DNA from: Chara braunii
Lineage: Eukaryota > Streptophyta > Charophyceae > Charales > Characeae
Assembly: GCA_003427395.1 (NCBI GenBank)
Contig: BFEA01000151.1
Location: forward strand, 1,821,761-1,848,086
DNA: 26,326 nt
Reading direction: 5' to 3'
Under the pieces are notes generated by a model. That model was not told where the DNA came from, made no database searches, and saw only the letters and a list, made by a program, of their open reading frames with translations. The position numbers were made by a program, and so were the translations under genes. This document shows positions 18,901 through 26,326 of the stretch, piece by piece. Position 1 is the stretch's first letter, and every line of letters starts with the position of its first letter.

Positions 18901-20630
18901 CCATTATCCCCGGCAATGACGTCACCTGTCGAGCGCATCGTTCCGACACTGCACAAAACGGGGCGGGACCCTCCCGGCCGCGTTACGCAGGAGTCGATCT
19001 GATCCTCGTTGCGATATATACATGGAGCTTCCACAAGCCGCTCCAGCCGAGTGCGTTAGTCATACCTCTCGCGAGCCCCTACGATAAGATAGGGCCTACG
19101 GGAGGAACGACTTACCTCCACCTTACGGGAGTTGTCACCTCCCTTCGGTGGGGGTATCCCCCCCGAGCTACCAGTCCACAGTACAAAAGTTAATCAGCTG
19201 CAATCGCAGAGGTGGACCAGCCGAGGGCGTTTTCTCGTTCGATGTAGCATAGGGGGTACGGGCTGTTTTACGCCTCTATTGAACCCACACGCGAACCGAC
19301 GTCTTGGGGGGCTGAAGTCCCAAGCGCGACTCGTCGTCGGTCGACTATGACGTTTCCCACACACCACTCGTACACCACTCTAAGGACATAAAAATTAAAA
19401 CACGCACGCACACGCACGTATACAGGACGACACAGAACAAACAACGTGAGAACACTCATAGTCCCTTAGTAGTCATCCCATAACTCTCCGATGTGGAAAT
19501 CGGATAGGCGTCGCTCGCGAGACTTAATATAAAACCGCGCAGACGTAGGGCTAACTCATATCGACTCGCAATGCAAGCATACGCATGATGGCGTACTATG
19601 TAGTACCCATACTCATGCGGTCCTCGTTAATCTCGAGGGTCGCATTCGATGCTCAAGTGTCAGCTGACACACGCCTTGAGGGATTGATCTCTCGACGCTA
19701 GACAACTGCCAAGTGCGGTTGAAAACCATACCCTCTTCTGCACCTTGCGGAGAGTGGGTGGTACACAGGTTCATACCTGTGGTAGCAATCATCTTTTATT
19801 GTCTTGGATAGGGGCCTGGAGAGAAGTCAAGGGGTTTAACTTTGACGGCTGCCACGGACTACAACGTCCAACTATAAAAATTAATAAGAAAAATAAATCA
19901 GTAAGTAAATAAACATCCAACACTTATATATCAAATGAGGATTCGAGATAAAAATAAAAAAAGGGGGAAACATAAACCCATCAGGTGTGCAGATTGTGCG
20001 TCATATGGTTGTCATTCTCACTGTCTCCAAGGTAGAACTCATATACCAAGCTTCAAAATACTAATCTGCATAAAACACAAGCACACACAATAGCCACATT
20101 GTCATACACCAATGTGGTCAACTTTACCGTTTCTTGTAACTCACACCACGCCTCACACACTTAAGCCCCAGTCAAAGTCAAAATTTCCATAAATTTCATA
20201 AGTTCTTTATAATGGCAATTAAAAGAAGTCCAGTAAAAACCCTCAAAGAAACATATTAAATCTCAGGGCGAGGGGAATCAAGTTGAGGTACAGGTGTAAG
20301 CAAAGTTGTGTCGTGAGCCGACGAGTCCACGATCAACCAACCGACATGCTATCAGTGATAACAGAAGATGATCCTCATAGGATCAAGCTGAATTTAGTCC
20401 AGATCCTAAATCGAAACGTCCTCAAAAGGACTTGTGACATAAGACAGGTCAATGCCCAAACTAACTTACAAGAGTACGGAGAATAAGTTTCTATGTCACG
20501 TTCGCACTCAAAATCCTTCTTATAACTAAGTCTAAGTCAACCTCTAAGTCAGTGCACAAAGAAAGGTGGACCTTTGACAGTATCTCCCCTATGCAGGGTG
20601 GAATACCAGAATCGTCATTTGTCGCAATAT

Positions 20631-21195
20631 AATTTGCATCCTTTGAACTAAGAAAATTTCAGCAGCGCTTCCCATAGGAAAAGTGTATTTTCAAAATTTA
20701 TAATAACACAAATATGAAAATAAAAACAATCTCTAATTCTATAAAGTCAAATTTTTATCTAACTCTCTTATTTAGTAAAAAATGTGGGCAACACTTCCTT
20801 TAGAAAAAAAGTCTTTCTAGATTTTTACTAAGTCAGATATAAACTCAAAAGTAAATCTGATTTCAACTAAGACAAAATTTAACTAACTGCTTAGATTTGT
20901 AGAAATTTCGGCAGCATTCCCTTTAGAGAAGTGGAAATCCAAGATTTATACAAAGTTAAGTTCATAACCTAAAATGACCTTGACTTCTCAAACTTCAATT
21001 GTTTTTAACTCCCTGAAGCAGTAAAAATGGGCAACACTCCCTTTAGAAAACGAGGCTTCCTAGATTTTTACTAAGCCAAAATGTTAAGCGAAATGAACTT
21101 TGAAAAGGCAAAATCAAACTAACTCCTTGGCTTTGTAGAAATTTCGACATCGCTTCCCGTAAAGAAAGTAGCTTACCAAGATTTATACGAGACCA
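20631..21195 (+). repeat. array 1 of copy B: five ~120 bp hairpin units
   Basis: Units start near 20634, 20758, 20880, 21005 and 21120. They keep the order and alternating subtype of copy A (GCGCTTCCC type, then CAACACTCC type). One-to-one correspondence of units between A and B means the array predates their split and has not been rehomogenised since. Confidence 0.8.
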
Positions 21196-21196
21196 A

Positions 21197-21436
21197 GTGC
21201 AACAAATGATCCCAAAAAAGGAAAAAATCGACCTAAGTAAAAAAAACTTAGCTCAGAAAATGCAGGAATTGAAACTATCTTCTCTGACTCTAGCACGTGG
21301 AGAGCAGCTAAAGCAACTACCTATCAAACTGAAACTCGAACTAAGTAGTAATCTCACTCAGCCACATGCAGGTCAACCCACAAAGGTAAGTACTTTCATC
21401 ATCCCAAAGTCAACCTTATCAAACAATAGTTCATGA
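21197..21436 (+). CDS. short Lys/Leu-rich ORF, 79 aa, shared with copy A
   Basis: The frame is open here and broken in copy A. It encodes a Lys/Leu/Gln-rich peptide containing ARGEQLKQLPIKLKLELSSN, likely helical. Codons for that stretch match copy A with mostly silent differences. A consensus splice donor, AAG-GTAAGT (21386), falls inside the frame, so the true coding part, if any, may end there at ...PTK. The frame starts within the last hairpin unit of array 1. Unrecognised. Confidence 0.3.
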   Translation: MQQMIPKKEKIDLSKKNLAQKMQELKLSSLTLARGEQLKQLPIKLKLELSSNLTQPHAGQPTKVSTFIIPKSTLSNNSS

Positions 21437-21483
21437 TCTTTCAATGATTTATCCCCTTTATACCCAGCTTACATAAACCATAA

Positions 21484-22160
21484 AGCTAGACCACCCAATC
21501 TTATGGGAACTTGTCTAGCTCAGTCATAGAATATACACAAACACATGACACTACAATTTTTTTTTTTTTTGGGCACATGACTCGGTTAGTCAGCCTAGTC
21601 GCCCTGGACCATTTAAGTATCCAAGTTATATATAATTATCTGCACATCGTCTTTTAATGCAACATATGACTGAACCGGTTATCTTATATCAAGATTCAGC
21701 CTGTCCCTTCTTACCACCATTTTTATTTTTAATTCATACTCTCTTCAGGTGGTGATAAGCTATAGTCAGATCATCCAATCTTACGGAAAAATGTCTGATT
21801 AGCCAGTTCATATGTAAGCACTATAGAATATAAACAAATTTAACATTTTGGTTCCACCATGTGCACGACTCCAGACCATAACTCCCAATCTTATGGGAAG
21901 TAGTTCATCTCTTTATCTGAATTTCCTTCAAAATAAACAAAGAGAGAAACTAATAAAAATTTTGAAATCCCAAACAAAATAATGCGACCAAGCCATCCAA
22001 TCTTATGGAAAAATGTTTTGTCCCTGAAAGTCAAACACAAACAATCCTTGCAAGTCAAAGCAACCAGACTACGCAATATTATGAAAACTTGTATGGTCTT
22101 TCATGCAATCAAAAATAAACATAGCACTAGGTCCTCCAATCTTATGGAGAAGTCTTTGGT
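21484..22160 (+). repeat. array 2 of copy B: hairpins with a CCAATCTTATGG loop
   Basis: Seven clear units lie near 21484, 21670, 21764, 21878, 21986, 22052 and 22120; a degenerate one may lie near 21604. The core is CCAATCTTATGG, an inner CCCA/TGGG-type stem. Outer arms differ and pair: AGCTAGAC/GTCTAGCT (21484/21513, perfect 8 bp), CTGAA/TTCAG (about 21670/21695) and AGTCAGA/TCTGATT (21764/21794, one wobble). Later units pair weakly. The array occupies the position of copy A array 2 but with a different loop. Confidence 0.85.
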
Positions 22161-22429
22161 TGACCCAGTCAAACACATGCAATACAACTTTTATTCCCAC
22201 CTTTCTCCCGGATGCAACTCTTGTTCCCAAACTGCTTTTAGTCAATACAACAAAAAGTGAAACTGAATTTTGCACGATCATTCCCTTATTAAGTCTGGTT
22301 TATCCTGAAAGTTAAACTTAAAGTCAAAGTAAGGGTGCACGCAGTATACTTAGTCAAACATAGTATGAAATACAGATAACGGTTATAACCGGGTTTATAA
22401 AAGGAAAACAAAGGTTACGTTTCAGCTCC

Positions 22430-22710
22430 CTTCCTCCATAACTCCTCCTGAGTTCCGGGAGAGTTCCCGCAATCGGTGGGTTGACTCCCCATAAAGGTCC
22501 TATGGATGCAATTCGGCATGCCGCCTTCCTCTCAGAACAAGGACTAGACTTAGAGTAAGAAAGGCATATGATAAGGAGTTTGAGACGCTCGAGATACAAG
22601 AGAGGGACAAGTTAACTCCCAGGAAAGGGCCTTGATACCTTCACTCGCCTGAAGGCCCCGCAATGGTGGCCAAGAAACAAGCCGGTCGTCAAATGACCAC
22701 TTTAGTGGTT
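22430..22710. repeat. end module of copy B with terminal hairpin
   Basis: Matches 4385-4671. It includes GGGCCTT/AAGGCCC (about 22627/22652). It ends with ACCACT/AGTGGT (22696-22709), where copy A has ACCCTT/AAGGGT: a different stem, still fully paired. Confidence 0.75.
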
Positions 22711-22844
22711 AGTACGTAGCATGCTCAAGTTCTGGTCTCTCTTCAAGTTGTAGTAATAGCACTTACGTAGAACCGACCACTCCCCCAGGCCGCAATAGTC
22801 ATGCACCGTTGTTACGCCTAAGCCAATTACAACAGTAGTCTGCC
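22711..22844. other. short spacer
   Basis: Nothing recognised between copy B and F2. Confidence 0.4.
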
Positions 22845-22964
22845 GACACCATGCGCTCAGTAGTCGTACACAACAGCGTGTACCCGCTATACAACCCAAC
22901 GATAGGTAACAACTCGCCCATACTGTGCGCTCAGTAGTCGTACGCGGTAGCTAGGCGAAAGTGA

Positions 22965-23258
22965 ACAAAAAGTAGTGGTAGGCCAATCGTACATAGACAA
23001 TCGCAAAACTACAATAGTCGCAACCTCGGTATCCAACAACCATCCTCTCACACACACCAGAGAAAGGAAGCACATTTCGCTATCAGCAGCAGTCCATCTG
23101 CATATTCGGGTATGCTTGCGCAACTCACCACCCTCTTGCAGTTCGAACTCAATATTAGCAGTGTGTTACTGCCTAGTCCACCGCCTGTAGCCCTTCGCAC
23201 CTTGTCTCAGCAACACAAGTGGTGCCCCGCTTTCATACGGAAATACGGGGTGGCATGA
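22965..23258 (+). CDS. possible exon 1 in F2, no early ATG
   Basis: An open frame of about 97 codons has a balanced, protein-like composition. It includes KEAHFAISSSPSAYSGMLAQ, LTTLLQFELNISSVLLPS and HKWCPAFIRKYGVA before a TGA at 23256. No ATG lies near the start, so it would be an internal exon or a fragment. A weak GTGGTG donor at 23218 would hand over in the right phase to the next segment after a ~92 bp intron. No family is recognised. Confidence 0.35.
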   Translation, partial: TKSSGRPIVHRQSQNYNSRNLGIQQPSSHTHQRKEAHFAISSSPSAYSGMLAQLTTLLQFELNISSVLLPSPPPVALRTLSQQHKWCPAFIRKYGVA

Positions 23259-23529
23259 TGCTCTCTCGCTTCTCCTTCACGTTTACCGCATACCCTCTTC
23301 TTACTGCAGGCCGAGCTACGATGATGAACGCCCTGTAGAGAAGCGCTCGATCGACGAACAGCGAGAGGGGGAGCACTACATCAAGGATCACCTTAACGTC
23401 GGGTGGCACGAGTATCCGGAGGAGGATAGGCAACAGAATGATGGCGACACCCACGTTGGTGGGGAAGCCGACCACCACCATCCCTTTTTAACAATGACAA
23501 GTAACACAGCCCGTTGTTCCGCCTCCTAG
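23191..23529 (+). CDS. possible exon 2 in F2, charged
   Basis: This frame is open for 112 codons to a TAG at 23527. A strong splice acceptor (pyrimidine tract then TTACTGCAG, 23309) precedes a very charged, His/Glu/Asp-rich segment. It includes SYDDERPVEKRSIDEQREGE, HYIKDHLNVGWHEYPEED and GGEADHHHPFL. This composition is hard to get by chance and looks like a disordered linker. The minus-strand hydrophobic ORF at 23233-23481 is its shadow. No family is recognised. Confidence 0.4.
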   Translation, partial: PFAPCLSNTSGAPLSYGNTGWHDALSLLLHVYRIPSSYCRPSYDDERPVEKRSIDEQREGEHYIKDHLNVGWHEYPEEDRQQNDGDTHVGGEADHHHPFLTMTSNTARCSAS

Positions 23530-23656
23530 AGTGTCGCAATTTGAGAATAAATCTCCCACTAAAAAGCGGTCAGATTCATGTCTTCCAGCCACGCGCGCAG
23601 TGCGATGGAGAGTAGCTTCTCCCATTGATAGGATGAGCAACGCACCGGTCAACAGG
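23498..23656 (+). CDS. possible exon 3 in F2, basic
   Basis: A third open frame, offset by one base from the previous one, reads QVTQPVVPPPRVSQFENK, then a basic stretch and PATRAVRWRVASPIDRMSN. It ends at AAC-AG followed by GTAAGC (23656). It shares the PATR...DRM pattern with F1. The overlap of two good frames suggests a one-base frameshift (decay or assembly error) or a small intron around 23490-23510. A downstream 33-nt open block (23709-23741) flanked by AG and GTAGGT could be a tiny further exon, but phases do not match. Confidence 0.35.
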
Positions 23657-23799
23657 TAAGCACCCCGCTCTACGGCTGGACTCGCTCCACCTTTATCTTT
23701 CGACTGAGTATGATCCAAATGAATTTATCGCTATAATGAAGGTAGGTTCATCCCCCCCTTCTTTCGTAATTTCTTATCCTTCACGCAACTTTTGCCCCT

Positions 23800-24270
23800 T
23801 GTACCGCAGAATCCTTCGCCCCAACTCGGGATCCGCCTTCACCAACGTATTCGCCCAGTCCTAGAATACCAAATTCACACGTTCAATTGTCCGTTTTCAT
23901 TAAGAAATGGGTAAGTTATACTAATTTCGCTTCTTCCCCTTCACCCGTTCGCCATATCTCACGCACCACCTTTCTGTACTAAACCCCATTTTACTAACTT
24001 TCTATCAAATCTAACTTCGCAATCGGGGTCGCCACGCTCAAAAACCCCAGATTCGACTCTTACCTCGCCTGTTTTCGTCTAGGAACGGGCGTCGGCGATT
24101 TTATTCTCCTTCCTTCCTCACTCCTCACCATCTCCATGCAAGTTTTTTTCTCTTTATCATCTATCTTACTAACTTCTCTACGAAACTAACTCCATCATTG
24201 TAATCGTCCGGGACAAAACCCCGGGATTGTCCCTTCCCTCTCTCGATTCCGTTAAGGATCAAGAAAGTTA
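23800..24270. repeat. three ~175 bp degenerate tandem units
   Basis: Shared blocks are TTACTAACTT (23991 and 24166), AAAACCCC(A/G)G(G)ATT (about 24040 and 24215), and a TCCGTTTTC...AGAAATGGG or CTGTTTTC...AGGAACGGG hairpin (23888 and 24066). The third unit has a perfect GGGACAA/TTGTCCC stem (24210/24227). GT/AG splice-like signals in the first unit (acceptor 23809, donor 23911) should be read with this repetition in mind. Confidence 0.55.
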
Positions 24271-24324
24271 TTCCCTTCTTGCTACTCCCGACCCATCATC
24301 CCACCATAACTCGTTGCTCCCCCG

Positions 24325-24648
24325 TTGTTGCGATCCTTCCTGCTGCGCACGCACCCGGTGTCAGATCCCGTCTCGATTCAGTTTTTTTTCTTCACTGCGT
24401 TCGCTACCTCGGCTCTCTGCCTCTTCCTACTACTAACGCATCCCTCCCCTTTTGAGTGCACCTGGCACGGAACCCCGTCCAGGTTCACTATGTCTTTTTT
24501 GCCCCATCCGCTGGCATCGTCCTTCGAGTCTTCTTCTTCATCTTCATCTTCCGGTCCGACGCTTCCGCCCCTTCATCCTCGTCATCTTCCTTTCCCCCCT
24601 ACTTCCTTCCTTCGTCTGATTTCTACGCAGGTTAGCGCAACCCACTAG
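24325..24648 (+). CDS. weak Ser/Pro-rich ORF, 107 aa
   Basis: The second half (FECTWHGTPSRFTMSFLPHP, then a serine run and PTLPPLHPRHLPFP) is Ser/Pro-rich. It ends near a CAG-GTTAGC donor-like site (24630). The first half is Phe/Leu-rich and may be an intron. It could be a later exon of the F2 gene model or a product of CT-rich composition. Confidence 0.2.
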   Translation: MLRSFLLRTHPVSDPVSIQFFFFTAFATSALCLFLLLTHPSPFECTWHGTPSRFTMSFLPHPLASSFESSSSSSSSGPTLPPLHPRHLPFPPTSFLRLISTQVSATH

Positions 24649-24784
24649 CCCGTAGTTTCCGCAGCAGCGTAGTAGATCGATACAATAGCTCCAACCCATT
24701 TTTGCGAAGTAGGGAGTTGTGAAGGTGTTATTACGTGACTTACGGTTGAAGTTTGGCCAAATTGCTACGAATGCTGACCGCCAT

Positions 24785-25645
24785 TGCGGGCCCCCCAGGT
24801 GTTTTAAAATGTCAAGGCTCTTTCACGCGAGTTGAGTTGTCTCTCTCTTGTATCTCGAGAATCTGACCTTTCTCTTTCTATCCTTCTTACTCTAAGTCTA
24901 GTCTGTGGTTACGAGAGGAAGATGGCAAGTAGGATTGCCCCACAAAATCGCAACAAGACCCAGTCGAAGGTCCACCCATCGATTACGGGAGCTCGGTCGA
25001 GACTCAGGAGGAGTTTTGGAGACAGAGAACGATCAGGTATATCAGTCTCTGCCCTGTGTGACCCCACTAATCCTAATACATCTCTCTAGTATGATTAAAA
25101 TGTATGCATACAAGCTTAAAATTCAAACTATGGCGGGGGTGAATTGGGGGAAGGTAGGAGGAAGGTGGTTTTTGCTTGCGATGGTTGAGTCTCATTTGTT
25201 TGTTTATGTTTCCTCTGCAACTACACAATGTGGCTTTGGTCAGGTCTAGTTGCTGTAATATTGGTGGTTCATCTTCGTTACAACCAAACAATGTGGCTTC
25301 GGTCAGGTTTGGTTGTTGTATTGTCATATTTTATTGACAGTCAGACAATGTGGCTTTGGTCATGTCTGATTGTCGTACCCCTGTAAATTGTTATTTGTGC
25401 ATCTAGGCAATGTGGTTTCGGTTTGACCTAGCTTACTTTGTTATGTTGTTTTATTTCTTACTTCAATGAGACAATGTGACAATGGTCGGGTATAGTCGTT
25501 GTCTTTGTGATAATTTACCTATTGGAAGATTTTAAAAGTTTGGTAATGTGGCTTCGGTCATATCCAACTATTTTTCTTTTTTTTAAGGGAGGATTTGACT
25601 GAAGACTAAGCAATATGGCTTCGGTTTCGTTTAGTTTGAAGTCAT
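24785..25645 (-). repeat. ~3.75 kb repeat, copy C, inverted and truncated
   Basis: Reverse-complement match to the last part of copies A and B. The end module (24785-25065) is shared: for example TTACTCTAAGTCTAGTCTGT here pairs with ACTAGACTTAGAGTAAG in B. The module is followed, as expected for inversion, by a hairpin array (25217-25645). The match stops before array 1 at an AT run, so about three quarters of the repeat is missing. Confidence 0.75.
25217..25645 (+). repeat. array 2 of copy C: seven hairpins, TTCG-type loop
   Basis: The core is CAATGTGGCTTCGGTCA, itself a mini-stem (TGGC/GTCA) capped by TTCG or TTTG. Outer arms differ per unit and pair: GCAACTA/TAGTTGC (25217/25247); ACAACCAAAC/GTTTGGTTGT (25280/25307, 10 bp perfect); GACAGTCAGACA/TGTCTGATTGTC (25336/25363, 12 bp with one G-T); CTAGG/CCTAG (25403/25427); CAATGA/TCGTTG (25464/25496); AGTT-GG/CCAACT (25537/25564); ACTAA/TTAGT plus GACT/AGTC (25597/25640). 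In unit 5 the inner stem changes to GAC-AATG-GTC, still paired. Confidence 0.9.
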
Positions 25646-25669
25646 ACACATGACAAGAAACCTAAGACT

Positions 25670-25700
25670 ATGATATATATATATATATACATATATAGGG
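25670..25700. repeat. (AT)n run
   Basis: A short AT dinucleotide run at the broken edge of copy C. Confidence 0.8.
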
Positions 25701-25702
25701 TT

Positions 25703-25790
25703 ACCTGACCGTACGTTCGGGGGCCCCCGGGCTGGCCCTCGAACGTTCGGGGTCCCGTTCGGGGGTCGAACACCTCCAGGTTCGGCCCCC
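25703..25790. repeat. GC-rich palindromic block
   Basis: It contains CGGGGGCCCCCG and CGAACGTTCG, both perfect palindromes, and repeated TTCGGGG. It starts with ACCTGACCGTACG, like the palindrome at 6161. GC content changes abruptly on both sides. Confidence 0.6.
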
Positions 25791-25801
25791 TCCAAAACAA
25801 C

Positions 25802-26170
25802 TTTCGGGGCTTAAAAATAAGTGTTTGTTTCTATTTATTTTTTTTGTGAGTTCTCTATGATGTAACCTACACGCCCATAAATTTTAAAGTCATTCTGCTG
25901 AGCCACAAAAACATTAAAAATCATCAAAGATGGGGGTGTCAAAACGTGCTCGCCCACTCACTATTTTATTTTTCTTCATTTTTAACTTTTTTGTTTTCAC
26001 TTTATTTCGGGGCCTCAAAAAATTTATTATTTTTGAAAACTTTTTAACGAGTTATTGATTATGTAAAATACATATCTGTAAATTTTCAGGGCATTTGTCA
26101 ATGCCAAAAAATAATTAAAAATCGACCAAGATGGCGGTGTCGAAAAGGTGCTGGCACACTCACTCATTTT
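25802..26170. repeat. two ~200 bp tandem units
   Basis: Units start at about 25802 and 26004 with TTTCGGGGC(T/C)T. They share TAAATTTT, CATTAAAAATCATCAAAGATGG or AATTAAAAATCGACCAAGATGG, GGTGTC(A/G)AAA, and CCACTCACT or CACACTCACT near the end. They are clearly diverged. The remaining sequence to 26326 is T-rich with no gene. Confidence 0.75.
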
Positions 26171-26326
26171 AATTCTCTTTTGATTTTATTTTTTTTTATT
26201 ATAGTGTTTATTTTTTGTATTTGATTTTTAATTCAAATTTGGTAAATAATTTGGATATAGTGCCCAGGCAAATATTGTTTAGTTTATTTTTCTCCATAAC
26301 ATTTGTTTTTTTTCGGTTTTTTTTTT

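Larger units (their letters stand above)
18915..22710 (+). repeat. ~3.75 kb repeat, copy B
   Basis: This is the colinear partner of copy A. It lacks the (TA)n expansion and has a ~35-40 bp insertion near 19131-19165 that itself contains hairpins (GGGAG/CTCCC; CACC/GGTG). Order: GC-rich head (18915-19870), AT-rich middle, array 1 (20631-21195), short ORF (21197-21436), array 2 (21484-22160), end module (22430-22680) and terminal hairpin (22696-22709). Divergence from A is high, so the duplication is old or the two are independent insertions of one family. Confidence 0.85.
22845..23665 (+). repeat. repeat family F, copy F2
   Basis: Colinear with F1 (see 13405). Near its start TGCGCTCAGTAGTCGTAC occurs twice (about 22851 and 22926), a local tandem duplication that F1 lacks. 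Confidence 0.5.

Noticed and set aside
23810-23910. Textbook-looking exon between a GCAG acceptor and a GTAAGT donor
   Set aside because: It lies in the first of three degenerate tandem units. The other units do not keep the signals, two frames are open, and phase does not match the upstream frames.

Overview
This is a repeat-saturated, gene-poor stretch of a eukaryotic nuclear genome. The signs are long (TTA)n, (TG)n, (GA)n and (GAA)n microsatellites, one ambiguous base inside a TG run, GT/AG splice-like signals, tRNA-like Pol III sequences and a decayed gag-like gene. There are no tightly packed genes or operons. The organism cannot be fixed from the sequence. A large, repeat-rich algal genome (charophyte-like) is my best guess, at low confidence.

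Layout. 1-900: a GA run and three tandem ~105-140 bp units. 905-4671: copy A of an unrecognised ~3.75 kb repeat. 4672-6520: two weak ORFs, two tRNA-like sequences and a purine tract. 6520-11000: microsatellites, three copies of a second repeat family (E), and an 11-unit ~30 bp array. 11000-11790: a train of short perfect hairpins. 12170-14960: tandem units, a third tRNA-like sequence, and copy F1 of a repeat with coding-like segments. 15799-16932 (minus): a Ty3/gypsy-type gag pseudogene with a CCHC knuckle and two in-frame stops. 16933-18900: AT-rich, with nested inverted repeats. 18915-22710: copy B of the ~3.75 kb repeat, in the same orientation as A. 22845-23665: copy F2, with convincing open frames that lack early ATGs. 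23800-24270: ~175 bp tandem units. 24785-25645: copy C, an inverted partial copy of the A/B repeat. 25700-26326: a GC-rich palindromic block and a ~200 bp tandem pair.

The most striking structure is the hairpin organisation of the A/B/C repeat. Each copy carries an array of units in which a conserved loop is flanked by stem arms. The arm sequences differ from unit to unit, yet the two arms of most units remain complementary. The loop sequence is shared within a copy and differs between copies. The same kind of structure (short perfect stems, varied between repeats) recurs in other repeats of the window. It could reflect selection on RNA or cruciform structure, or a mutational process that perfects palindromes. 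I find no intact, confidently functional protein gene.
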